Shown in pieces: positions 11,901 through 21,851 of a stretch of 39,766 bases of DNA. A model generated the notes under the pieces. That model saw only the letters and a program-made list of their open reading frames with translations, did not search any database and was not told the origin of the DNA. The translations under genes were made by a program, and so were the position numbers. The number at the start of each line of letters is the position of its first letter. The first letter of the stretch is position 1. The stretch spans positions 1 through 39,766 of the forward strand of contig CAJNOQ010000867.1 in assembly GCA_905250885.1 (NCBI GenBank), in the 5' to 3' direction. Source of the DNA: Didymodactylos carnosus. Taxonomy: Eukaryota > Rotifera > Eurotatoria > Philodinida > Philodinidae.

Positions 11901-13948
11901 TTGGCTGTTAGAATGGACGAGTACTGGTGTACCATAATTTGATGTACTCGATTGTGTATTCGACGGAAGTATGGGAATCTGATGTGATACACTAATCGGT
12001 TGCATATTTGGCTGCATATAATTTGTTGGCTTCATGTCATTGATAATTATTGGTGTATAAACCTAGAAAGGAAAAAAACAGAACAAATCAATGCAAGTGC
12101 AGAAACTTAAGGTATTATGTATTTATGTTGACCGTCATATCGTTTAATGTTCATCTGACACTTATCACAATTTAACAGAATCTCAAGATAAATATTCTAA
12201 CACAAATCAATTAGGTATACTAAAAAGTTTACAGTCTCTGTTCCAAAAATCAGAATCCATTACTTTACCTGTACAGAGTTCGCTCTGGATGACGGTTTAG
12301 GTCTTATTGGCCGCGGTTGTTTTTGTTTCTGTGTATTAGCATCATTTCCCATCGCGTTTGCTTGAGAATCGTCTTTTGTGTCGTTATTTGAATTTCCATT
12401 TGACATATGTACATCAACTGATTTTCCCTCAATATCATTCGCGGATGAGACGGCGATCGGCCTTGGTCGGATCGATTGTGATGCTGTGGTAGTAGTACTA
12501 ATTGCTGTTGGTGTATTTGTCGTAATCGTCGGTGAAGTAGTAGAAGAATATGAGATTGCATTTGTGAGAATGGGTTCATTTGGTTGTTTTTGTTGACAAA
12601 AATAATATTTATTTTGATCGTTTATCTGATTCGTTGTGGTCGGCAAAGATGGTAAAATACTATGTGTATTTGAAAATGTTGAATTTGTATCAAGAAAGTT
12701 ATTTTGAATAAATTTTGAAAACGATACTTGTGTATCAGGTAAATTTGGCGACGATGACTTTTGAATTAACGAAGGAGAAGAACGATCGGCAATTTCATTT
12801 TTGTGCGTTGTTGCTGTTATATTTGATATTGATGTACTGCTTGTATTTATTACAGAACTTGTTATTGTTGACGTTGAACCAATTTGTGATGTTGATGAAA
12901 CGTAAACAACACCATTTGGTGCAAAAAATAGACTACCACCTGCATGTTGTTGAAGTTGTTGTTGAAACGAATTTAATGAATGGAATGAGTCTAAACTAAC
13001 ACTGTTAAAATTAACGAGATTAATTGGTTGTATTAAATTTGTATTATTTTGTACTAATGTATTGGAGTTATTTTGAACAAATGGTGTTGTATTTGTTTGT
13101 ATTATTGTGTTAAAATTTGGTGTTATATTCGATTGACCCCCTAGGACTGTTTGTCCAACATAGTTCTGCTGATTGGTTGGTCCTAAATTATTTAAATTTA
13201 CATTTTGAGTTGATGTTTGATTGTTTGTATTCAGTGTACTCTGATTAAGAGTTATATCTGAATGTTCGAAACTGATTCCACCATTGTTGATATTGTTAGA
13301 TGATGAAGAAGGTCTCGGACTAGAAGTTGTTGTTGTTGGATCATCGTCAACCGAATAATTGCTGCCAATTTTAGATGAAGTTGTGGGAGGAGTTGAACAA
13401 TTATCGTCGTGTATATTCTCTTTATGGAATGGAACATTTTGCGATAATGGCACTTTAGAGTGCGGATCAATACTAAGAGCATCTTAACATAGAAAGAAAA
13501 GGATGAAATAAATAAAGAGATGGAAAAATTAATTATTTTATACTTACGAGCACGTAGTAATTTTTGTAGCCTCTCATTTTCTTCTTGGAGAGTTCTAACT
13601 GTAGTTTCTAACTCAGCTGTACGTTTCGTGTCTAAATAAACAAATAAATAAAAGTTTGACATTAACAATCACAAACACGTCTATTTTCTGATACTCTGGT
13701 TGTAGACGTAGAAGCTATAGAACTCGAAAAAATTTGCCATACGGTGTAGCTTAACTTAAGTACAAGGTCTACGAAGGAGATTCAGAAAAACACCAAGGTT
13801 TCATCTCTTCTAAAGAGAAAAAGGCTAAGGCAGAGTTATTTCTGGAAATGTATAGCTATCTCTTATAGGGAAAATTTGACCCGGTTTGAACAGTCCATCA
13901 ATTTCACATCGCGTTATCTAATTACACACCTGTTTCTGGTTCGAGCAT
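2941..13948 (-). CDS. Giant disordered nuclear-type protein with N-terminal leucine zipper, 9 exons, 3,033 aa; family not recognised
   Basis: Exons on the minus strand: 13948-13930, 13631-13548, 13482-12269, 12062-10202, 9836-6928, 6853-6557, 6438-5737, 5382-3399 and 2972-2941. All introns are GT-AG and reading phase is kept at every junction, giving 3,034 codons including the stop. The start ATG (13948-13946) lies in an AAACCATGC context with an in-frame TGA two codons upstream. Residues 9-33 form a short zipper: L14, L21 and L28 are seven apart, with V18, N25 and L32 in the alternate core positions. The rest is low-complexity Ser/Thr/Asn/Gln-rich sequence with poly-Q, poly-S and His-rich runs. 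Basic clusters that look like nuclear localisation signals include KKKRR (exon 5), KRTERRHKKSKRS (exon 6), KRRSKKSNKKR (exon 7) and KAKKSKTSRQRR (exon 8). An acidic stretch lies near the end of exon 4. I infer a nuclear, transcription- or chromatin-related role. No catalytic or DNA-binding domain is visible and no family name is justified. The exon structure is better supported than the function. Confidence 0.8.
5383..5736 (-). other. Intron 7 of the giant gene with a perfect small palindrome
   Basis: The intron opens gtaagt after QNH and ends tttttag before GAGACATTAAC. Inside it, GGTACGAG and CTCGTACC form an 8-base stem with a 6-base loop at about 5538-5560. No ORF or other feature is seen. 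Confidence 0.6.
9837..10201 (-). other. Intron 4 of the giant gene
   Basis: Donor CAAG|gtacag and acceptor tttgtag|AATTTC. A second good donor, gtgaga, lies 13 bases further in, but using it would break the frame with exon 5. That fixes the junction at 10202/10201. Nothing else is seen in it. Confidence 0.6.
13930..13948 (-). other. 19-nt first coding exon of the giant gene
   Basis: The exon encodes MLEPET plus one base and ends at CAG|gtgtgt. The spare base completes an Asp codon with the next exon (13631-13548), which opens after a pyrimidine-rich acceptor ending in tttag. The join reads MLEPETDTKRTAELE without a break. It is far too short to show as an open reading frame and was found by phase matching. 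An alternative is that transcripts start further upstream with other exons. Confidence 0.65.
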
Positions 13949-16900
13949 GGTTTGTCATACATGATCAATAATAATAATAATAAATGTAAAAAATTCGGGA
14001 TAAATAATTAATAATCAAAAAAGTACAAAACTGGTTTTAAAAAATGAAAATCCGTGCCAAAAAAAACAAATTGCGACAAAATCATGATAAAAGATAATGT
14101 AGTACACTGTTCCATAACAAGAAGGAAAAAATAGATCTAAAATAAGCAAAATGAGTTTATCAATCAAACTTAAACCATTGTAAAATGACCGTGTTCCAAC
14201 CTCTAATCTTAAAAACGACCTTGATTTTGAATAATGATGTTCAGTGATTGACAGAAGTCACTTACTTTCGCTCAGTAGTGGTAAAAGGCAGAAAGATATT
14301 CTATTAGTTTCAAAGAGAGTTGTACAGTTTTGAATGCTGCAGAGAATTCGACTTCTGTGATCTGCACTCAGGGAGAGACTGTCGTGGATAGAAAGAGAAA
14401 AACATCTGCTAGCTCCATTTCATATGGTCTCATGGATGTTAAGGCTGCCAGATTTTTAAAAACACATGTTACAATTGTGGTTAAATCAAATAAAGTTGTA
14501 GATCATAAATAAAGATTAATTTCAAAAGTTGATGCTTATTATTATTACGATTTTTTGACAATGTCAAAATAGACGACCATGGTATTTGAGATGTGTGCCT
14601 TCACAACGATGTTTTTTGGCAAGTGTCAGATACAAACTTTTAAGTTGTTAATTCACAATCCATCTGCAATAGGTTTTTGATAAAAATATAAAATATTTCT
14701 GGTATCAAACAATTTAGATATCACACAGAGCTTATTTATATATAGTTTGGTTTTTATTCTGGGCGCCACTAGCGATGTCCTTTCGCTTATGGATAGTAGA
14801 TGATATTTAATGTTTTATTTTCTGTTTAGGAAAACAGATTTTTATAGAAAATAACTTGTATACATTAGTCAACTGATCAGGTCCTGTGAGTAATTCTTGC
14901 TAATATAGCGACAAAAGTGATTAGAGGTGGTTTCCATGACAGGAGAGTCACAACGGAACAGAATGCATAGATTTTTATTGTCAAAAATCAATGATAATAT
15001 TATGTGAAATAAAATCTAGTCTAAGGATAAATAAGCTGTCTGAGTGGCTTGTTCCTTTTTTTCCTGTCACAACATGTCGAACATGCATACGTTTCTATAT
15101 ATACCTTTTTTATTAATATAGTACTGTCAATCAAAAAAAGTCATAACAGCTTATATACGATGGATACACAAAATGCATGGCTCAAATAGTCTTGTTTTAC
15201 TTTTTCCCACAATAAAAAATTTCTTTTCTAAGAACTCTAAGTTTATTTTGTTTTCTTTTCTGTAAATAAACTTTGATCGTGTTTTTTTGCTGTCTGGAAT
15301 AATAGTGCTTTTAGCTCAAAAGAAAAGATTTTTTCCTTTTTTTGGAACATTATTCATAGACATGTCTGTGCTTATATTTACTTTATGGAAGACTTCACTT
15401 TGTTTAACACTAAAATGCTTGCATAGTTATGCGAAAGGATGGATAATCTCAAATAAATTTAGTAAGGACGTGAAAAAGATTTTGCGGTATGTTGGTTGTC
15501 ATTGTTGTTCCATATAGAACTTATCGAAAATTTTTTCTCATTTTACTGTTTAATGACTTATGGAAGAGCAAAAGATTTTTACAGTATGCACCTCTTGAGG
15601 GTGTATTCAGGCGAATTCCTGACATAGCTCTTATTCGTCCAGATTCATATTTTCTATAATATTGGACGTTCGTCACTCAAATGAAACTGGAAAAGTGTTA
15701 CGTTTAGAAGACACTTATTGTGTATTATTTCTGTGACCTCTTCATTTCTTTTAAGCAATACGTACAAGTGCATAAAATGAACAAAAGATATCTCATTAAG
15801 GTACTTCTGTCAGAGGGATAAAAAGTGAAGGAGAATAAGTTGTACTTTGCTTTTTGAGACATTTTGTCGTTTTCTCAGCAAAATATTTTTCGTAAAACTT
15901 CTCGATATCGAGTTTGTCAGAAACAGAGAAGTTGAAGTTCATAAATAAAAATCACGTATTTTTTGTTCATTTTAGTACGTCTTTCTTCTTTAGAAGGGCG
16001 GGAAAAAAAAAGATGCATAGATCGTAATCTCCTAAAAGAAGAACACATGTATTTCTTAAAGATTCAGCAGAAAAATGAAAGTTTATTTGATCAACGTTTT
16101 CTCGAACTGTTGAATGCTTTCATCTTTATAATAATTATTCTTTTTAACGTGTAACTGGAAAAAATGTGGAATAAATTTATATTTTTAACCCTATTCGGGA
16201 CTTGTCTGACAAAAAAATTCCCAATTATAAAAAAACATCCTACTCTATAGTTCGAGCTACACTCTTGACATCGATGAATAGAATGGATCATATTCTCTGA
16301 CAAAACAGTGTGTGATTTGAATGTAAATATTAAATGGTAGTATATGATCAATAAGAAGAGAATTGAAGAACTAAACGATTGACTAGTTGTATAACAGAAA
16401 ATAGCGTAACATATTCTTTTCTTTACATTTTATATAACCGAAATGATCTAGCTGTTATATTAGTTCAAGTTTATTGTCAAACATCAGTTTTGCGATAATA
16501 TCGACATATTGTTTCTGTCTTTTTATGATAACAGAATCCACATACTTTTATTTATTTTTTTTAGGATCTATCCATCGTTTTTTTTATTGAATAACAAACA
16601 CTTATATATATTACAGTCAAGAGAAAAAAGACAATTATAGAATAAACTAATTTTTCTATTGATAGTATATAACACTTATTTCTCACTTTTTTTTCTTCTT
16701 TTAAAAGTATTTATTAGAATATTTATGCTTTCAGTTTTTTTATACTTCCAGAAAGTTTTGTTGATATTGAGTTTTTTTTCTTTTTTTATTCGAAACTCTT
16801 GTCGTTATTGACTTTGTCCTTCGTATATACATACACACACACACACGTTCGCACGCACAAATGGGAAAAAGGAAATGAATCGTTTCTTCTTTTTCGTCTT

Positions 16901-19614
16901 TTCTTTTTATTAAAATAAAATAAAGTTTTTTAGTTAGTACAAAAATTTTTTCTCGTACTAATCATTCATTTTTATTCTTTTTCTCCTGTGACGTTCCAAA
17001 TTAAAAGTAAGAAGTAATTGACTGATTAAAACAAAATAATAATAATAGTACGATTATTAAATTTTTCGATTTAAATGAAGTTGGAAGAAAAATTTATGAG
17101 CTGAAGAAGCGAAATATGTTGACATTATTTATACATACTGAAAATTCAGTTCTGTAACCGAAATATTCTTTAAACTAAGAACACTTGATTATTGAAGTTT
17201 TTGTAAATATCAAATATATTTGTGACGGATTTGAAATTATTCATTTTTTACTGATATACTTTTATTTGATTCTTTGTTCAAATCAACTATTCTTCAAACA
17301 TACTGACTTGTAGCTCTTGAATGAGATTAATAAACAATATTTTCATTTTTATTATTTTTATAGACTCTTACTCTATTTGTCTGCAATGGTTCTAATATTT
17401 AGATTTAAATGTGTAAAGTGGATGAGCTATTTCTATTTTTCTTTTATATTTGCACATTATCATTTAGATTGACTAAGTTTGTCTTATATTTTATGAATAT
17501 TATCATTGATATGGTAAGTGATATTGCATACAAAATTTCATTTTTTTTTTTTATTTATCTTACAACATTCAGGAACAAAGACATGCACGTGTACGAAAAA
17601 AAACACACTTCGTGTAGGATAATAATGTTTCGTTCTCTCTCTCTCTGTTAATATACTATATTACGTAATAATAAGCACAATTTCACGTACAAGATATAAA
17701 GAGAATTTCGGTTATAAAAAAACATTTATATTATTTTTATTTCTGGCACAAATACTTAAGTTTGATTTTAATTTTACAATAAAAATAACTATATGTTTGT
17801 GTAGATACATTGATCCGATTCAGATCATATGTATACAAAGTGAAAAAAAGAAAAGAAAACATTGGCTCACTAAGCGTATAATATAGTTGATCTCTCAAAC
17901 ATGGAATATTGGTTTCTCTATTTCCATTTTCAATTTTATTATTCTCATTTTGAAAACAAAAAAAAAACAAATAAAAAAAAAACGGAATTAAATTTAAATT
18001 TTTATGCCAATATTCAAACGCCATGAGAACGTCTTGTTTGTTTTAAATTTTTTTTCTTCATATCATCTTTCCAAGATACCTTCCTTGTCGCGTAATATTC
18101 AAAAAATTTTAGGAATTATATTTCCGTCACATACTACATAAATGCAAAAAAAATAAATACATGTATAGATATATATAAATCAATCTATCTTATTCAACAT
18201 TCTTTTTAAATTTGATATCAAAACTGCTTGTACATATGTGGTTAACCTAGAATGTTGTCGTGAAGGTTCATTTGATCACATTCCACCTCTTGATCTCTCT
18301 GTATATATATATATATATATATGTATTGTATACACGTAACATGTTCTATTTTTAACGAAATTATACTTGTCTGCAAGTATCTGTGAAGATTTTGTTCTAA
18401 TTTTTAAAAATTTTCTAGTATCACATGTTTTCTTTTGATAAAGTAATGTAATGAACAACATATATTCATTTTGACATTCAAAAGTTCACGACATGCATCA
18501 TTATTGAAAATAGTGGATTGATTTTCTCATCTCTAATGGAATAAAAGTATGTGAAATATAATTCGTGTCAAGATTATGATTAGTTTGTTTATTTTTGCTT
18601 GCTGACAAAGTACCGTGCGTTATGTCTATTAATTACTTTCGATGTATAACACACGCTTACAAATATTATTTTCTCATATTTTGTTTGAAAACATATGTAT
18701 ATATCAATGTACATCCCAATTATTCTATAGTTCATTGAAAAGATAATAGATGATCATGAGATTCATATTCTTTTTTTTTTTGTTTTTTCTTCTCTAAAAA
18801 TTGATTCAACAAAAGTCTATTGAGAAAATATCGTATGACATTCCATATCTACTCGTACTGTTTTCTTTTTTTCTCTTCTTCTGTTGATTCACCATATGCG
18901 GTTATTTTTTTATCTTTTTCTGTGAGTGTTTGTTTGAGTGAGTGTTTGTTTGTTTCTTAACAGAATTTTTGTTCTATCTTATTATGTAAGAAGGAAAAAT
19001 TTAGTCAAGTTAGTATTTTAACAAAAGACTTTTATCTATCAATTGATCTGAAAACTAATGTCATGTTTTGGAATAAGTAGGAGCAGGTTATTTTAGACTT
19101 GTTAACACCTTTATATTAGGGAGAGATCTATGTTCAGCATGGAAATACACTCTATTGCCAACAAGAATCTTCCGTAGCGTTAAAGTGAAAATAGTAGAAT
19201 TCTTTTTGAAAATAATGGTTCTCATCAACGTAACTCATTCGGATCTGTTACTATCAATACAGTAACATACAAAGAAAAGAGTTTAGCAATTAACTACTAA
19301 AATTCTCTCCCTTCGTGCAAGACCAGTCTGGACGTAGGTTTTTTATTAAAAATTGAGTTGAGTATCTGGATACGATAGATGAGCAGTCTAAGGGTTCTAA
19401 CACGGTTAAACATAATCGTAAACGCTAACTACAGTGATTTTAGTGTGCCATTTCCAGTTAGCGTAGTTGTTGTTGTTTACAGTGTTCGTAAACAGCAGGC
19501 AGCGACACTGCAACCAGCCGTAAAGCAATGGTATGATACAAAATAGTTTTGTAATGATATATACTTGGCTACAGATTACATGAGTAAAGCATTCTACTCA
19601 TCCTTTTTGAAACT

Positions 19615-19795
19615 TAATGAGTTTCTAAGAAAAAGAGTAATTAATATTTTTCTGAGAAAACACGTTGATGTATGCTTACGTAGATCAAAAATATTCAAGA
19701 CTCAATTCTCTATGCAATTAGCCTCGACGTCCACTCATTAACATACTTCCTTACCCAGAAAAACGTTAATTACTCTTTTCTCGAATGCTAAGCTT
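19615..19795. repeat. Diverged inverted-repeat element
   Basis: The left arm around 19615-19675 contains AGAGTAATTAATATTTTTCTG. Its complement is recognisable around 19747-19795 as CAGAAAAACGTTAATTACTCTT, with differences. The arms are about 50-60 bases around a core of about 70. This looks like an old non-autonomous element or snapback duplication. No target-site duplication was identified. Confidence 0.5.
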
Positions 19796-20378
19796 TTTTA
19801 GCTAATCGACGACTTATTAAGTAACTTGTATTCAATACAGAGTTTATTTCTTAGCATTTTGGTTTCTATACTGATAGTGCAAATATGCGGAGAAACTTTT
19901 CCATAAATGGCGGGTTTACTAGTCTGGACTCTATTGCACATAAAAGTACTACAATTCTCCCCTCATACTCTCTACAGCACTTACAATAAAAAAAGTCACG
20001 TATTTCCATCACACGGCCTTATTTTGTAGAGCATAGTGGTTTATATGTTTTGCTGTTTTTCACTTCTGATGCATCAATGCCACAAAGTGTATTCTAAGTT
20101 TAAAAATTCTCTTTAATGTTTTACATCTTTCAAAAAAAGTACAAGTAATATTGTTAAAACTACTGTTGTCCGCTTGAAAAAATATTGTGTCATTACCAAG
20201 CTATGAGCTTTTCAAAAATACTCTAATCTTGTCCATGTTAGGCAACCAATGTATATCAAAATATAAAGTTTCTTCAATTATAAATGTTTATAGACATGAT
20301 AGCACAATCGAAGTGATGTTGATCATCCTGGTTTGAATCCATAGACATACTGAAGATTCAGTTATGGTATCCCGTCGT

Positions 20379-20773
20379 GTCATATGTAGGCATGCACCAG
20401 TTAAAAACTGGTGTTGGGGTATCCAGAAGAATTGCCATACATCAGTTATCACGCTTTGCTCAAAGCTGTGAAACATCTCATTTTGTAGAAAAATGTTTGC
20501 TTTACAAAATACACTTTTTAAAAAAATTCCAAAATTATTTCTAAAAAAACTTAGAGGATTTGAAAATACATTAAATTACGAAAACAAAACCTGTTCGAAC
20601 AGTTTTTTTTCGTGATCTGGTACATTTTAGAATGCTCTAAGCTTTTTTAGAAATAATTTTGGAATTTTTTTAAAAAGTGCATTTTGTAAAGCAAACATTT
20701 TTCTACCAAATGAGATGTGATCTTCCGGATGCCCCAACACCAGTTTTTAACTGGCGCCTACCTAGTCATATGC
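20379..20773. mobile_element. Long inverted-repeat (foldback/MITE-like) element
   Basis: The left arm 20379-20556 and right arm 20634-20773 are complementary over about 130 bases: CATATG, then CCAGTTAAAAACTGGTGTTG, then GTAGAAAAATGTTTGCTTTAC, then a run ending near CTTAGAG. The left arm carries about 44 extra bases near 20431-20474 that the right arm lacks. Inside each arm sits a small palindrome, CCAGTTAAAAACTGG. There is no transposase ORF, so it would be non-autonomous if it is a transposon. Confidence 0.7.
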
Positions 20774-21851
20774 ATAATTGCGTCGTCTGTTACGGCTGCT
20801 ATAACCATGAACCTAGGAGCATAGTCTTAAATTCTGGACGAAGACGTTCGTAAAACTTCTAACAACATGAAAGTAATGATTAATAATAGATTTTCTACAA
20901 AATATAGATGTAATCTGAATAAAAAGTAAACATGCATTTCTGTTGTTGATAATAATTTGTGTGCTATGTATATTTATAACTGATTTTCAATCGCAAAAAT
21001 TCGATGGTTTTTTATTCAAACATTAATCAATCATTTCTCGCTCAATACTAGCACAGGATGATTTTTGTATTTTCTATTCATCAGACGACTTGTAAAAAAA
21101 TTGAAGTAAGTACACATGATGGTTAAAGTCGTTTGTTTTTTTAAAATTAAAGTTTGATGTTTAAAATTAAGGTTACTTAAAACTAAATTAATTCATCTTG
21201 AATCAAATGGATTCACTTTGCCACTCTTTTTGTTACTATTGAAACATTATCTTTCTTCCTACTCTTTCAATTTCATTATGGTATGTAATTAAGTTTTATA
21301 CACAAATCGATTATAGAACAATACGGTCAACATTTTTCAGACAATTATTTACATCTTTTTTTTATAAAAAAAAAAATTTATTCACTTGTTCATTGTCATT
21401 GGTTTTTTGTTTTTTTTCATTATTATCCTAAACAATTGCATACACACGGCATATATGAATGAAAAAAAAATTTTTTTTTTCTTCTATTGGTGAGAATTGT
21501 TCAGAAATCTTTTCTTGTTTGTACACCTTCGATAGCATAAGAACAAATGCAAAGAAATGTGTGTTTGCAACTTCTATATATATATATATATATATATTCT
21601 CGTTCGTGTTTTTTTTCTCCTCTCTATTCTAGAAGTACCATGAAGGACAAAAAATACAATTTTATTTTATACTCATAAAATTTAAAAAAAAAAAAAAAAA
21701 AATAAAATAAAAAATTAATAACAAGGCAACATACATGAAAACTTGAAGACAAATTTTATTCGATCTAAGACAGTCGGTTGTTTGTTGTTGTTTTTTAAAA
21801 CAATATATGACGATGAAATAACACTACGATATACAAAATCAAGATTATACA

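Larger units (their letters stand above)
13949..21851. other. Gene-poor AT-rich intergenic region, about 7.9 kb
   Basis: I found no supportable gene between the start of the giant gene and the start of the J-protein gene. The two promoters would be divergent and both lie here. Visible content: an (AT)n run at 18302-18322, another at 21575-21597 about 250 bases before the J-protein start, a CA-rich run near 16830-16850, a poly-A run near 21683-21702, and two inverted-repeat elements (19615-19795 and 20379-20773). One 60-codon plus-strand ORF at 14330-14512 has a less AT-rich, coding-like composition but no recognisable motif. Confidence 0.6.

Noticed and set aside
16091..16351. Minus-strand ORF with a small Cys-rich segment (HRCQECSSNYRVGC)
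   Set aside because: Only one short cysteine cluster, no recognisable finger, and no supporting splice partner.
17737..18024. 95-codon minus-strand ORF that looked like an upstream exon of the giant gene
   Set aside because: The expected acceptor reads CAA, not CAG, on the minus strand, and the remaining sequence is poly-T-derived.
20300..20340. A-box-like and B-box-like words on the plus strand
   Set aside because: The spacing is about 14 bases too short for a tRNA, there is no terminator at the right place, and the stems do not pair.
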